This document shows positions 8,943-16,808 of a stretch of DNA of 49,338 nucleotides, in pieces. The notes beneath the pieces are model-generated. The model saw only the letters and a list, made by a program, of their open reading frames with translations. It was not told the DNA's origin and did no database searches. Numbering within the stretch: position 1 is the stretch's first letter; every line of letters begins with the position of its first letter. Made by a program: the position numbers and the translations under genes. The DNA is from CAZWCE01 sp964632505 (lineage in GTDB: Bacteria; Planctomycetota; Planctomycetia; Pirellulales; Thermoguttaceae): NCBI GenBank assembly GCA_964632505.1, contig CAZWCE010000025.1, positions 1-49,338 on the forward strand, written 5' to 3'.

Positions 8943-10913
8943 ATGCCTGAAGAACAACAACCGAACGGCCATAATTCGAAACCACACGAAAAAAGCGACT
9001 CTAAGAAACCTAGCGCCAAAAAGCTAGGCTGTTTCCAGTGGGTGTTGATCATCGCCTTCAGCGGGTGTTTGCTCTTTCTTGTCGTCACCTGGGCCTTGCT
9101 CTTTCGGGAAGCGAAGCTGCGCATCTCTCCGGAGACGACCTACCTGACCGAGCCGACCACGCCCGACGGCAAGAGGATCGACTATTTCGCCGCGATCGAA
9201 AAGAAACGGTACCGGCCGGAAATGGCGACCGAAGCGAACGGCTACCGTCTGATCGTCGAGAAACTCGGCCCGCCGGATCACGAAAAGTTAAGAAACTTCT
9301 TCACCGGGGAGATCAAAATCAGCCGGCGGGATTATCTTCAGCAATTCATGGGAAAACTGGGACTCGATCCTCGCCATGAACCGACTCTGCATTACGAATC
9401 GCCCTACGATTATCTCGACGCTTGGGTGGAAGACCAAGAAGAAGAAAACCGTTCCGCTTATGAAATCTATAAGTTATTGAATGATCCCTGGCTGGAGGAA
9501 GATTTACCGATGATGGTCACTTGGCTCGAGGAAAACGGGCCGGCCCTCGATCTGGTGGCCGAGGCGCTGCGGAAACCGGTTTTTATCACACCTCTGATTC
9601 GCGATGATCCGGATGAGATTGCGTTTTGGTCTTTAAAGACTCCTTATCTCTCCGAATTTCGTTCTTATGCGCGCGGATTTGCGGCTCGGGCGAACTACGC
9701 TCTCGGAAAAGGGGACTTCGATGCCGCAATCGACGACATCCTCAACATCGAACGGTTGGCATCGGCGATGGCCGAAGAACCCGTCATGCTCGATTTGATC
9801 GTGAGCATCGCCCTTCAGTGCACCGTTGATATGATCGCCGTCGCCCCGACCAAAGAGAAGCAACCCGATCAAGAGCAGCTCGAGCGATTGTTCCGGGAAC
9901 TTGCGAATCCCCCGGTCAAGGAGCGTTTTGTTCCCTTGGTGAACTACAAACGACTTTTCGTGCTCGATGCGGCCCAGGCGTTCGCGCACGAAGAGATGTG
10001 GTTCGACGCACTCTACGATAAGGATCACACGCCGGACTGGCTCAAGGAGCAGCCACAGCTCCATTACCTGGCGTACGACTGGAATGTCGTTTTGGAGGAG
10101 ATCAACCACATCGTCGACGAAACGATTCGGAATGAGTTTCCTCTTCAGCGTCTCGTTCTTTTGCCTACCATCTTTTGGGGGAGTCGCGCCAAGCGATCCG
10201 AATTTTTCGCTGGGCTTCTCAGCGAAATCTTCAGCGGGTTCGCTCCTCAGTTGGAGGCGACGCGGCGGCAATATTGTTGCCGAAATATGCGGCGCATTGC
10301 CCTGGCGATGCTCCTCTACGAGCGGGAACACGGCCGTTTCCCGCCCGCCTGGACCGAAGACGATGGGGGAAATCGACTGCATAGCTGGCGGGTATTGTTG
10401 CTTCCGCAGCTCGGTGAGGAAGAACTGTACAAAAAGATCCGGCTCGACGAACCTTGGGACAGCGAGCATAATCGGCAGTTCCACGGGGCAGCGATTCCCT
10501 TCTATCGTTGTCCCAGTGCGGAACTCGATCCCGGCGAGACGACCTACGCCGTCGTCGTCGGCCAACAGACCGCCTTCCGAGGGCCCGAGGGAACGCGGTT
10601 GGAGGATTTTCGTGCGTTGCGTATGAACAAGGTGCTCGTGGTGGAAACGGAGTCGGGCGCATGCTGGATGGATCCCGAGGCCGATATCTCCATGGAGGAT
10701 GCGATGCTCGGAATCAACAGGATGCAAAATCATGTCGTGCCGACTGAGTGGAAGGAAAAGGGGATCCAACCGAAGCGGACCCTCGGCAGTGAACACCCCG
10801 GCGGCATGGACGCAGCCTTCACCGACGGCAGGGCGTTTTTACTGTCCGAAACGACACTGGAGGAAGAATTACGGGAATATCTCGATATCACCGACGACGG
10901 CGTGGACTGGTAG
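8943..10913 (+). CDS. Membrane-anchored DUF1559-type protein with H-X9-DG motif
   Basis: A 656-residue protein. The N-terminus is short, polar and Lys-rich, followed by one membrane helix at about 30-55 (CFQWVLIIAFSGCLLFLVV). A long unassigned helical region spans about 60-430. The C-terminal part, about 430-656, resembles the planctomycete DUF1559 domain: YCCRNMRRIALAMLLYEREHG with FPPAW at its start, a cut-off YRCPS loop, and HPGGMDAAFTDG, which is the H-X9-DG motif. DUF1559 proteins are abundant in this phylum and usually have pilin-like N-termini; this one has a plain anchor and a long spacer instead. Function is unknown. The start follows GGAAAG. Confidence 0.85.
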   Translation: MPEEQQPNGHNSKPHEKSDSKKPSAKKLGCFQWVLIIAFSGCLLFLVVTWALLFREAKLRISPETTYLTEPTTPDGKRIDYFAAIEKKRYRPEMATEANGYRLIVEKLGPPDHEKLRNFFTGEIKISRRDYLQQFMGKLGLDPRHEPTLHYESPYDYLDAWVEDQEEENRSAYEIYKLLNDPWLEEDLPMMVTWLEENGPALDLVAEALRKPVFITPLIRDDPDEIAFWSLKTPYLSEFRSYARGFAARANYALGKGDFDAAIDDILNIERLASAMAEEPVMLDLIVSIALQCTVDMIAVAPTKEKQPDQEQLERLFRELANPPVKERFVPLVNYKRLFVLDAAQAFAHEEMWFDALYDKDHTPDWLKEQPQLHYLAYDWNVVLEEINHIVDETIRNEFPLQRLVLLPTIFWGSRAKRSEFFAGLLSEIFSGFAPQLEATRRQYCCRNMRRIALAMLLYEREHGRFPPAWTEDDGGNRLHSWRVLLLPQLGEEELYKKIRLDEPWDSEHNRQFHGAAIPFYRCPSAELDPGETTYAVVVGQQTAFRGPEGTRLEDFRALRMNKVLVVETESGACWMDPEADISMEDAMLGINRMQNHVVPTEWKEKGIQPKRTLGSEHPGGMDAAFTDGRAFLLSETTLEEELREYLDITDDGVDW

Positions 10914-11428
10914 GGAAGCTCCTCGGCTGAAGGTGAACGATGGCGCCGCGCACCGTTTGTTTCCCAGCCGACAGCCTCGCGACCGGAGGACGAATTCGGC
11001 GAGAACGAAGGTATAGAGAAGTATAGAAGATGGGAATCCCCGACTCACGCGCTGATGGGGAAATAGTTCCATGCATACGCATCATTGATGATCAAAACCA
11101 GTGAGAGTAACACACCTCCGGACTCCGGCGAACGGAAGCGAAGCAAATATCCATTTTCGCACAAGCAGTGTCCCTCTTATTGAGCGTCACTGCATGAACC
11201 GAGGGGCCACTATTGATGCGAACATGAATCAGCGCAGACTGCAAGATTCCGTGGGCGGATGCCGGCTATACGTGGAAGGCATGCGCTGTTGACGATAAGG
11301 GGATAATCGGCCCTCGCAAGCGCGTCGCCCGACGAGTCCAACCGCGCGATCAGAACCCTCGCCTGAACGTCGCGCCATCGAGGCGGTTGCGTGATTGCTG
11401 GAGGAGTTCGGGTTTGTGAAAAACACCA
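10914..11428. other. Convergent intergenic region holding a short copy of the dispersed repeat
   Basis: No gene is seen between the converging DUF1559 and BNR-4 genes. The only recognisable item is the 54-bp deleted repeat copy at 11177-11230. I saw no clear intrinsic terminator. Confidence 0.5.
11177..11230 (-). repeat. Dispersed palindromic repeat, copy D (internally deleted)
   Basis: Read on the minus strand, this starts ATTCATGTTCGCATCAATAG and continues through CCTCGGTTCATGCAGTGACGC as the full copies do. It then jumps straight to the outer end CTCAATAA. In the full copies GACGC occurs both in the inner arm and just before the right end, so the missing roughly 55 bp can be explained by a deletion between two GACGC direct repeats. 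Confidence 0.75.
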
Positions 11429-12850
11429 CTACCGTCGTTCGATCATGAAGTCCATGATCTTCAGAGCCGTCGGTTGATGCTTCTCGTTGGGCGTCTCCTG
11501 AACGAGAACGGAGAGGATGCCTTCGTTTTTCCAGCGATGGCGATCGATCTGCATTTCGTTGCCGAACGGCCCTCGTTCAACGTGGATGACTCGCCAGTCC
11601 TCCCATCGGGAGTCGGCGGTCGCGGCGAGAAGGATCACGGTGCCTTCACGCCCGAATACACTTCGCTTCCAGGCGTCGGTGTAGATGATGTAGGCGTTGT
11701 CGTTTTCATCGGTGAAGATCTTCGGTCGCGTTCCCGCCACGCCTGGCAAAACGGTATGATGCCATCCTCCTTCCAGGTCGCGCCAGTAATGGTGATTCCG
11801 ATGGGCCTCGCCCGGCCCCCAACGTGTTTCGCCGGGGTGGCTGCCCGCCGCTTGAAGCGACGAATCGGTGCAATGCCACATCGCGACGTGAACCCGTCCC
11901 TTGGAATCCACCGTCTGACCATGCGTGTTCATCAGACCATAGCCGCGATCGATTTCCACCACCGTGACCTCGGGTGAATCCACCGCAGCGGGCGACGGAA
12001 GAACGCGTCCGTCGTTCGTCTTCCAAACCACACCGCCGTTTTCGCTGTAAGCGTACATCAGATCATGATTGGCCCCTTGTGCGTTTTCCCGCCAGACCCA
12101 GGTCATGTGCAACTTGCCGTCGGGTCCGTAGTCGTAACCGTTCGGATAAGAACAACGTGAGCCACTCTTTCCGTACCGATCCTCGTAGTGTCCTTTGCCG
12201 GAATCGATCTGCCGCGTGTCGGACCAACTCGCCGATTCGGGATTGTAATCGACCATCATTCGATCCCCGTTGCCCGAGCCGCCTCGACGATAAAAGAATT
12301 GCAGCCCACCGTCGGGAGTTTGGAGAAAGCGGGGATAGGTAAGTCTGATCGGTCGGTCTTCTTCGAGGTGATCGGCAATCGGCCCGAAAAGCGATGCATC
12401 CCACGCGATCTCCTTCGGTCGGGAGGCAGCCCCTTGTCTGGAAACGCGATAGTGCAACGGATGACCGTGATGGTCGAACGCCATATGAATCGTGCCGTCC
12501 GCCGGACAAACCCCGATCGAGATCGTATTATGGGCATCGTTGCTCCGGAAATCGTAATCCGCAAAGCGAACGACTTCCCAAGAACCGCTTGGAAGCTCGC
12601 GTCTGCCGATACATACGCGCCGGTCTCCGTCGTAATAGCCCACGTATTGGAATTTCTCGTGGGTGACGACGGCATCTTGTTGAAACGAGAGGCCGTTGAT
12701 CGATTGACCGAAATTTCCGTCGATCGTGAGGGCATGAGGATCGACGAGAGAAACATCCTTCTTGATGCAATGAAAATCGTCGGCGATTGTGGTTGACACA
12801 AAACCTAATGCCAATCCCAAGACGAGACAAAGAGCTTTCCGAGGATTCAT
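11429..12850 (-). CDS. Secreted BNR-4 repeat protein, possible polysaccharide lyase
   Basis: A 473-residue protein with a signal peptide (residues 1-23, LCLVLGLALGFVSTTIAD). The rest looks like the BNR-4 family, a seven-bladed propeller: NTISIGVCPADGTIHMAFDH (about 107-126), a TYPRFLQTPDGGLQFFYRRG blade, PNGYDYGPDGKLHMTWVWR and DENDNAYIIYTDAW. The same fold is used by ulvan lyases of families PL24 and PL25, with His and Tyr as catalytic residues. The conserved DHHGHPLHYR stretch would be the place to look for them. Whether this is a lyase or a binding protein cannot be told from sequence alone. It faces away from the GH43-like/DUF1080 operon, with about 800 bp between. Confidence 0.85.
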   Translation of the reverse strand: MNPRKALCLVLGLALGFVSTTIADDFHCIKKDVSLVDPHALTIDGNFGQSINGLSFQQDAVVTHEKFQYVGYYDGDRRVCIGRRELPSGSWEVVRFADYDFRSNDAHNTISIGVCPADGTIHMAFDHHGHPLHYRVSRQGAASRPKEIAWDASLFGPIADHLEEDRPIRLTYPRFLQTPDGGLQFFYRRGGSGNGDRMMVDYNPESASWSDTRQIDSGKGHYEDRYGKSGSRCSYPNGYDYGPDGKLHMTWVWRENAQGANHDLMYAYSENGGVVWKTNDGRVLPSPAAVDSPEVTVVEIDRGYGLMNTHGQTVDSKGRVHVAMWHCTDSSLQAAGSHPGETRWGPGEAHRNHHYWRDLEGGWHHTVLPGVAGTRPKIFTDENDNAYIIYTDAWKRSVFGREGTVILLAATADSRWEDWRVIHVERGPFGNEMQIDRHRWKNEGILSVLVQETPNEKHQPTALKIMDFMIERR

Positions 12851-13664
12851 CGTTATCTTTTCGCTTTCTTGTGCGAGGTGGGGGTTTCTTCCGATTCCAA
12901 CAGGTCAATCGTGATTTATAACCGGGTTTTATTATCCGAATTGAGTGCCGGCATTTCCAAACTCTTGCCGTGGTTGAGTTTATCATCGCATTCTCGCACC
13001 GTCAAGTTGATGACCATTGACCTCATTCCAGGGCCACGCTTTCTTCGATCCATATGATACTGAAACTGAAAGAAGATTCACTTATTATGATTTTTGAGGG
13101 AAATGGCAAGTGGAGCCAACAGGGGGGTGGCTGCCAAGTCACCCTGATGGACAAATACCGTCCCTCTCAATGATCGCCCCCCCTGAGCTGAGCCATCCTC
13201 GCCTCCCAGAACGGTGGCCTCTACACCGGGAAACCTCCGGCCCTACCCAAGTTCAAACCACTCAAGTGGCTGAATGCTTACGACAGGACACACCACCGAC
13301 TGAGTCTGCATAGAGAGAGAAATTGCAAGTCCCTGCCGACTCGAAAAGAAAACGCTGTGTTTCACGGAACCCGAGCGCGATCTCCTTGGGAGCTTCCGAC
13401 GCTCTCTTGAGGGGGCCTTGAGGGGGGCATAGAAACCGTCGACTGCCCGAGATGATGCTTCGGGATGCCGCGGCCAGTCCTCCCAAGTTCCGGCGGCCGT
13501 CTTGCGGATGCGCCGCGCATCGACGATAATGTCATACAGAATGAAGAACCGGTGCTGTCAGGCACCTTCGGTTTCGCGAAACACGTCGCCGTGCAGCGCC
13601 CTCTTTCGCCATGCAACCGTCGAAAGAGATTTCATTTCCTTCCTTCAAGGAACAAGGCCCCAGG
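12851..13664. other. Long intergenic region between divergent BNR-4 and GH43-like genes
   Basis: About 800 bp without a recognisable gene. Several short frames on both strands have ordinary codon use (for example PKFKPLKWLNAYDRTHHRL on the plus strand near 13250), which suggests decayed coding DNA, but I cannot assign a family. Promoters for both flanking genes must lie at the edges; no clear boxes were seen. Confidence 0.4.
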
Positions 13665-14663
13665 ATGATCGCAAGACCGTTCATGACAACCATCGTCGTC
13701 ATTTTGCTCACCTCGATCACTGTCCCAACCGTCGCCGAGGAACATTACCTGTTCAGCTATTTCAAGGGAAACGGTGAGGATGGTTTGCACCTGGCGCACT
13801 CGACCGATGGAATCCACTGGAAGGCGTTGCATCGCGGCCAGTCGTTTTTGAAACCGGCCGTCGGCAAGGATCGTCTGATGCGTGATCCGTCGATCGTGCA
13901 AGGCCCGGACGGTGTCTTCCACATGGTGTGGACGACCGGTTGGCACGACCAGGGAATCGGCGTGGCGCATTCGGAGGATCTGATCGAATGGTCTCCGCAA
14001 ACACGAATCGGGGTGATGGATCACAAGCCGGGCTGCCGCAACTGCTGGGCGCCGGAGATCTTCTACGACGATGCGACCGCGCAGTACTTCATCTTTTGGG
14101 CGTCGACCATCGAGGATCGCTTCCCCGAGACGGCCAATTCTTGCGACAATGGTCTCAACCACCGTATGTACTACGTCACGACCAAGGACTTCCAGAACTA
14201 CTCCAAGACGAGGTTGTTCTTCGATCCCGGTTTCGCGGTCATCGATTCATTCCTGGTTCGCGACGGAAAACGATACATCCTCGTGACGAAGGACGAAACG
14301 AAGAATCCCGAGCCGGAGAAGAACCTGTTCGTCGCCGACGCCGATTCCGCGAGCGGCCCCTTCGAGCAGATCGCGGAACCGTTCTCTCCCGACTGGGTCG
14401 AAGGTCCTGCCGTGCTCAGAGTCGGTGATCGATGGCTCGTCTACTTCGACGAGTACACCCGGGGACACTATCGGGCGATGCAAACACGCGATTTCGAATC
14501 CTGGAAGCCGCTGGAAACACCGATGACGCACCCGGAGGGGATGCGCCATGGAACGGCGTTTGCCGTCGACGCCGAAATCGCACAGAGGTTGTTGCGGCTG
14601 ACTTCTCGAAAAAACCTCGACGACGGAACCATGCAAACCGAATCAAGCAATACAGGAGGATGA
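13665..14663 (+). CDS. Secreted GH43-like glycosidase (five-bladed propeller)
   Basis: About 332 residues from ATG 13665, with a signal peptide (PFMTTIVVILLTSITVPTVA). An upstream ATG at 13611 is possible but would place 18 polar residues before the signal. Glycosidase clan GH-F marks are present: the aspartate in LMRDPSIV, NCWAPEIFYD (second acidic position), AVIDSFLVRDGKRY, and the glutamate in WVEGPAVL. This order fits GH43-type arabinosidases and xylosidases or related sucrose/fructan hydrolases; substrate unknown. Four nt after the stop the DUF1080 gene begins, so the two form an operon for a secreted sugar-processing pair. Confidence 0.85.
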   Translation: MIARPFMTTIVVILLTSITVPTVAEEHYLFSYFKGNGEDGLHLAHSTDGIHWKALHRGQSFLKPAVGKDRLMRDPSIVQGPDGVFHMVWTTGWHDQGIGVAHSEDLIEWSPQTRIGVMDHKPGCRNCWAPEIFYDDATAQYFIFWASTIEDRFPETANSCDNGLNHRMYYVTTKDFQNYSKTRLFFDPGFAVIDSFLVRDGKRYILVTKDETKNPEPEKNLFVADADSASGPFEQIAEPFSPDWVEGPAVLRVGDRWLVYFDEYTRGHYRAMQTRDFESWKPLETPMTHPEGMRHGTAFAVDAEIAQRLLRLTSRKNLDDGTMQTESSNTGG

Positions 14664-14667
14664 TCCA

Positions 14668-15357
14668 ATGAGAGTCAAGCCCATCTGCGCATCTTTTCTT
14701 ATGATGTTCGCCGTCTTCGGTGCTGATGTTTTCGGCGCCGAAGAAGAGGGATTCATTTCCATGTTCAACGGCAAGGACCTCGACGGCTGGGAAGGCAAGC
14801 CGGACGGTTGGTGGGTAGAAGATGGCGCGATCACTGCCCAGAGTACGAAGGAGAATCCTTGCAAAAAACACCACTACCTTTACTGGAAGGGCGGAGAACC
14901 GGCGGATTTCGTGCTGCGTTTTCAATACAAAATATGGGGGGGTAATTCCGGGGTTCAGTTTCGCAGTGAGACGCGCCCCAACTGGGATGCTTGGGGCTAT
15001 CAAGCGGATTTTGAAGCGGGTCCCAAATGGACCGGTTGCTTATTCCAACACCAGCGTGGCGGTGTGGTCATGCGAGGCAAAAAGGCCGTGATTGCAAAAG
15101 ACGGAACACGTGAAGAAACATCGTTCGCCACGAGCGAGGAACTCCAGGAAATCATCAAGCCGGAAGACTGGAATGATTATGAAATCATCGCCAAGGGCGA
15201 TAAGATCATCCTGAAAATCAATGGACAACTGATGTGCGAGGTGATCGATCGCGACGAGGAGTTCTCCCGAGCGAAGGGGATCATCGCGTTGCAAATGCAT
15301 CCCGGTCCGCCGATGAAAGTGCAGTTCCGGAATTTACGAATCAAGCACCTCGAATGA
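14668..15357 (+). CDS. Secreted DUF1080 (3-keto-disaccharide hydrolase-like) protein
   Basis: A 229-residue protein with a signal peptide (ICASFLMMFAVFGADVFG) and one DUF1080 jelly-roll domain: FISMFNGKDLDGW at 28-40, GGNSGVQFRSE near 92, the WGYQADFEAG strand and the closing VQFRNLRIKHLE. The start codon follows GGAGG, which overlaps the end of the GH43-like gene, so translation is likely coupled. The pair may act on the same periplasmic glycan. It differs from the copies at 4060 and 41121 in sequence and spacing, so this is a family of diverged paralogues and not a recent duplication. Confidence 0.92.
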   Translation: MRVKPICASFLMMFAVFGADVFGAEEEGFISMFNGKDLDGWEGKPDGWWVEDGAITAQSTKENPCKKHHYLYWKGGEPADFVLRFQYKIWGGNSGVQFRSETRPNWDAWGYQADFEAGPKWTGCLFQHQRGGVVMRGKKAVIAKDGTREETSFATSEELQEIIKPEDWNDYEIIAKGDKIILKINGQLMCEVIDRDEEFSRAKGIIALQMHPGPPMKVQFRNLRIKHLE

Positions 15358-15516
15358 GACCTCTGCGAACCTCTCGATCCTGTGGAATGCTTCAGGGGAT
15401 CGACGGATTCCCAAGAGATTCGCCGTTATGGTTCCGCTCTTTTGTTCCCGGCGATGAAATATCCGAGACCGTTACGACACGTGCTTTTGCGGTTCCTGAT
15501 TGCCCCATGGGTAGAA

Positions 15517-15624
15517 TGATTCATGTTCGCATCAATCGTGGTCCCTCGGTTCATGCAGTGACGCCCGGAGGGCCGGGCTCTCGCTGTTTGCCCGGGGTTC
15601 ACTATAGATGCGACGCTCAATCAA
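15517..15624 (+). repeat. Dispersed palindromic repeat, copy A (full length)
   Basis: A 108-bp imperfect inverted repeat with arms of about 50 bp. The left end is GATTCATGTTCGCATCAATC; the right end read backwards is GATTGAGCGTCGCATCTATA. Inner arms also pair (CCCTCGGTTCATGCAGTGAC against CCCCGGGCAAACAGCGAGAG). It lies between two convergent genes, outside any CDS. It is likely a MITE or REP-like element. Confidence 0.8.
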
Positions 15625-15782
15625 AGCGAAATGCTCCGGCGGCAAAGTTTCTCCACTCCCCTACCTTCTCGCCGCATCTCTCTTTTTGTTGTTTTCCTTA
15701 TCCTCCTTTTTGATCGACCAATCCAAGAAAATAAACACAACTTTTGTTGCGGGAAAAATTTGCTCTCGATCGCGGTAGAGGA

Positions 15783-16808
15783 TCAGTCCGTTTTGGCGGA
15801 AAGCACACCGAGCAGAAAGCGTTTCACACATTCGCCGAGGACTTCGGTATTGTATCCGCCTTCCTGGCATATCAATGTCGGCAGTTGCAGCGTCCCGAAA
15901 CGTTGTCCGACTTCCTCGTAATCTTCGGTTTCGAGATGAAAACCCCCGATCGGATCCCGGCGATGCGTATCGAACCCGGCGGCGATGATCAAAAAGGTGG
16001 GCTGGAAGGCGCGGATTTTCATGAAGATCCGTTCCATCGCTTCACAATAGGCCTCTCTTTGCGTACCCTGGGCAAGAGGTTCGTTGTGATTGGTTCCGCG
16101 GGCCTGGCCCTTTCCCACCTCTTCCGAGTATCCCCAGAAATAAGGATATTCCATGTTGGGATCGCCGTGAATCGAACTGGTAAACACCGACTTTTTGCCT
16201 TCGAAAAATTCCTGGGTGCCGTTTCCGTGATGGTAGTCGATGTCGACGATCGCCACTTTCCCCGCGGGCAGCAAATACTCCGCGGCCGTCGCCACATTAT
16301 TGAAATAACAGTATCCACCGAACACGCGCGGTCCGGCATGATGTCCCGAAGGCCGACATAGGGCATAGACGGTCCGCTCTTTTTGTTCGAGGAGCATCGA
16401 CGCGCCGGTCAGTGCCGTTTCGGCGGAAGCCCGAGCCACTTCATAGGTGCGTTTTTTGATCGGCGTGACCGCGTCGGTGCACCAGATTCCCCCCCATAGG
16501 GCCGAATCGACCTTCTGAGGCAGACGCGCTCCTTCCCCGGGAAAGAGATCCGGATAGAACTCCTCGGTATCCGTGGCCAGATGTTCACAGGTGCGTCGGA
16601 TGTAGTCGTGGTAAGGATGAAGGCGGGTGAGGAATCGTTCGGGGAAGGAGTGGGCGGTTTGGAAAACGAAACGCCCGTCTTCAAGTAGCGTTTTTTTAAT
16701 GCACTCCACGCGGACCGGCGTATCCTTCACCTCGTAGGCATTCGGCCCCAATTGATATTTCCAATAGGGATTGTGCAGACCGTCGTTGTATTTTTCAATG
16801 ACTTTCAT
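15783..16808 (-). CDS. Histone-deacetylase-fold acetylpolyamine amidohydrolase-like enzyme
   Basis: A 341-residue protein, the usual length of bacterial acetylpolyamine amidohydrolases (zinc enzymes that remove acyl groups from acylated polyamines or lysine). Visible active-site parts: RPSGHHAG with the catalytic His pair 156/157; VDIDYHHGNGT with zinc ligands Asp191 and His193; AAGFDTHRRDP with the third ligand Asp280; EGGYN with the transition-state Tyr319. All key residues are present. Its ATG lies inside the 3' end of the ATP-grasp/P1-peptidase gene (14-nt overlap, ATG to TGA), so it is the second gene of a coupled operon. This context suggests it trims an amide made or cut by that protein; the true substrate is unknown. 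Confidence 0.9.
   Translation of the reverse strand: MKVIEKYNDGLHNPYWKYQLGPNAYEVKDTPVRVECIKKTLLEDGRFVFQTAHSFPERFLTRLHPYHDYIRRTCEHLATDTEEFYPDLFPGEGARLPQKVDSALWGGIWCTDAVTPIKKRTYEVARASAETALTGASMLLEQKERTVYALCRPSGHHAGPRVFGGYCYFNNVATAAEYLLPAGKVAIVDIDYHHGNGTQEFFEGKKSVFTSSIHGDPNMEYPYFWGYSEEVGKGQARGTNHNEPLAQGTQREAYCEAMERIFMKIRAFQPTFLIIAAGFDTHRRDPIGGFHLETEDYEEVGQRFGTLQLPTLICQEGGYNTEVLGECVKRFLLGVLSAKTD

Noticed and set aside
13110..13610. Short overlapping frames that might be transposase or enzyme debris
   Set aside because: Codon use is suggestive in places but I could not match any family, so no gene is called.
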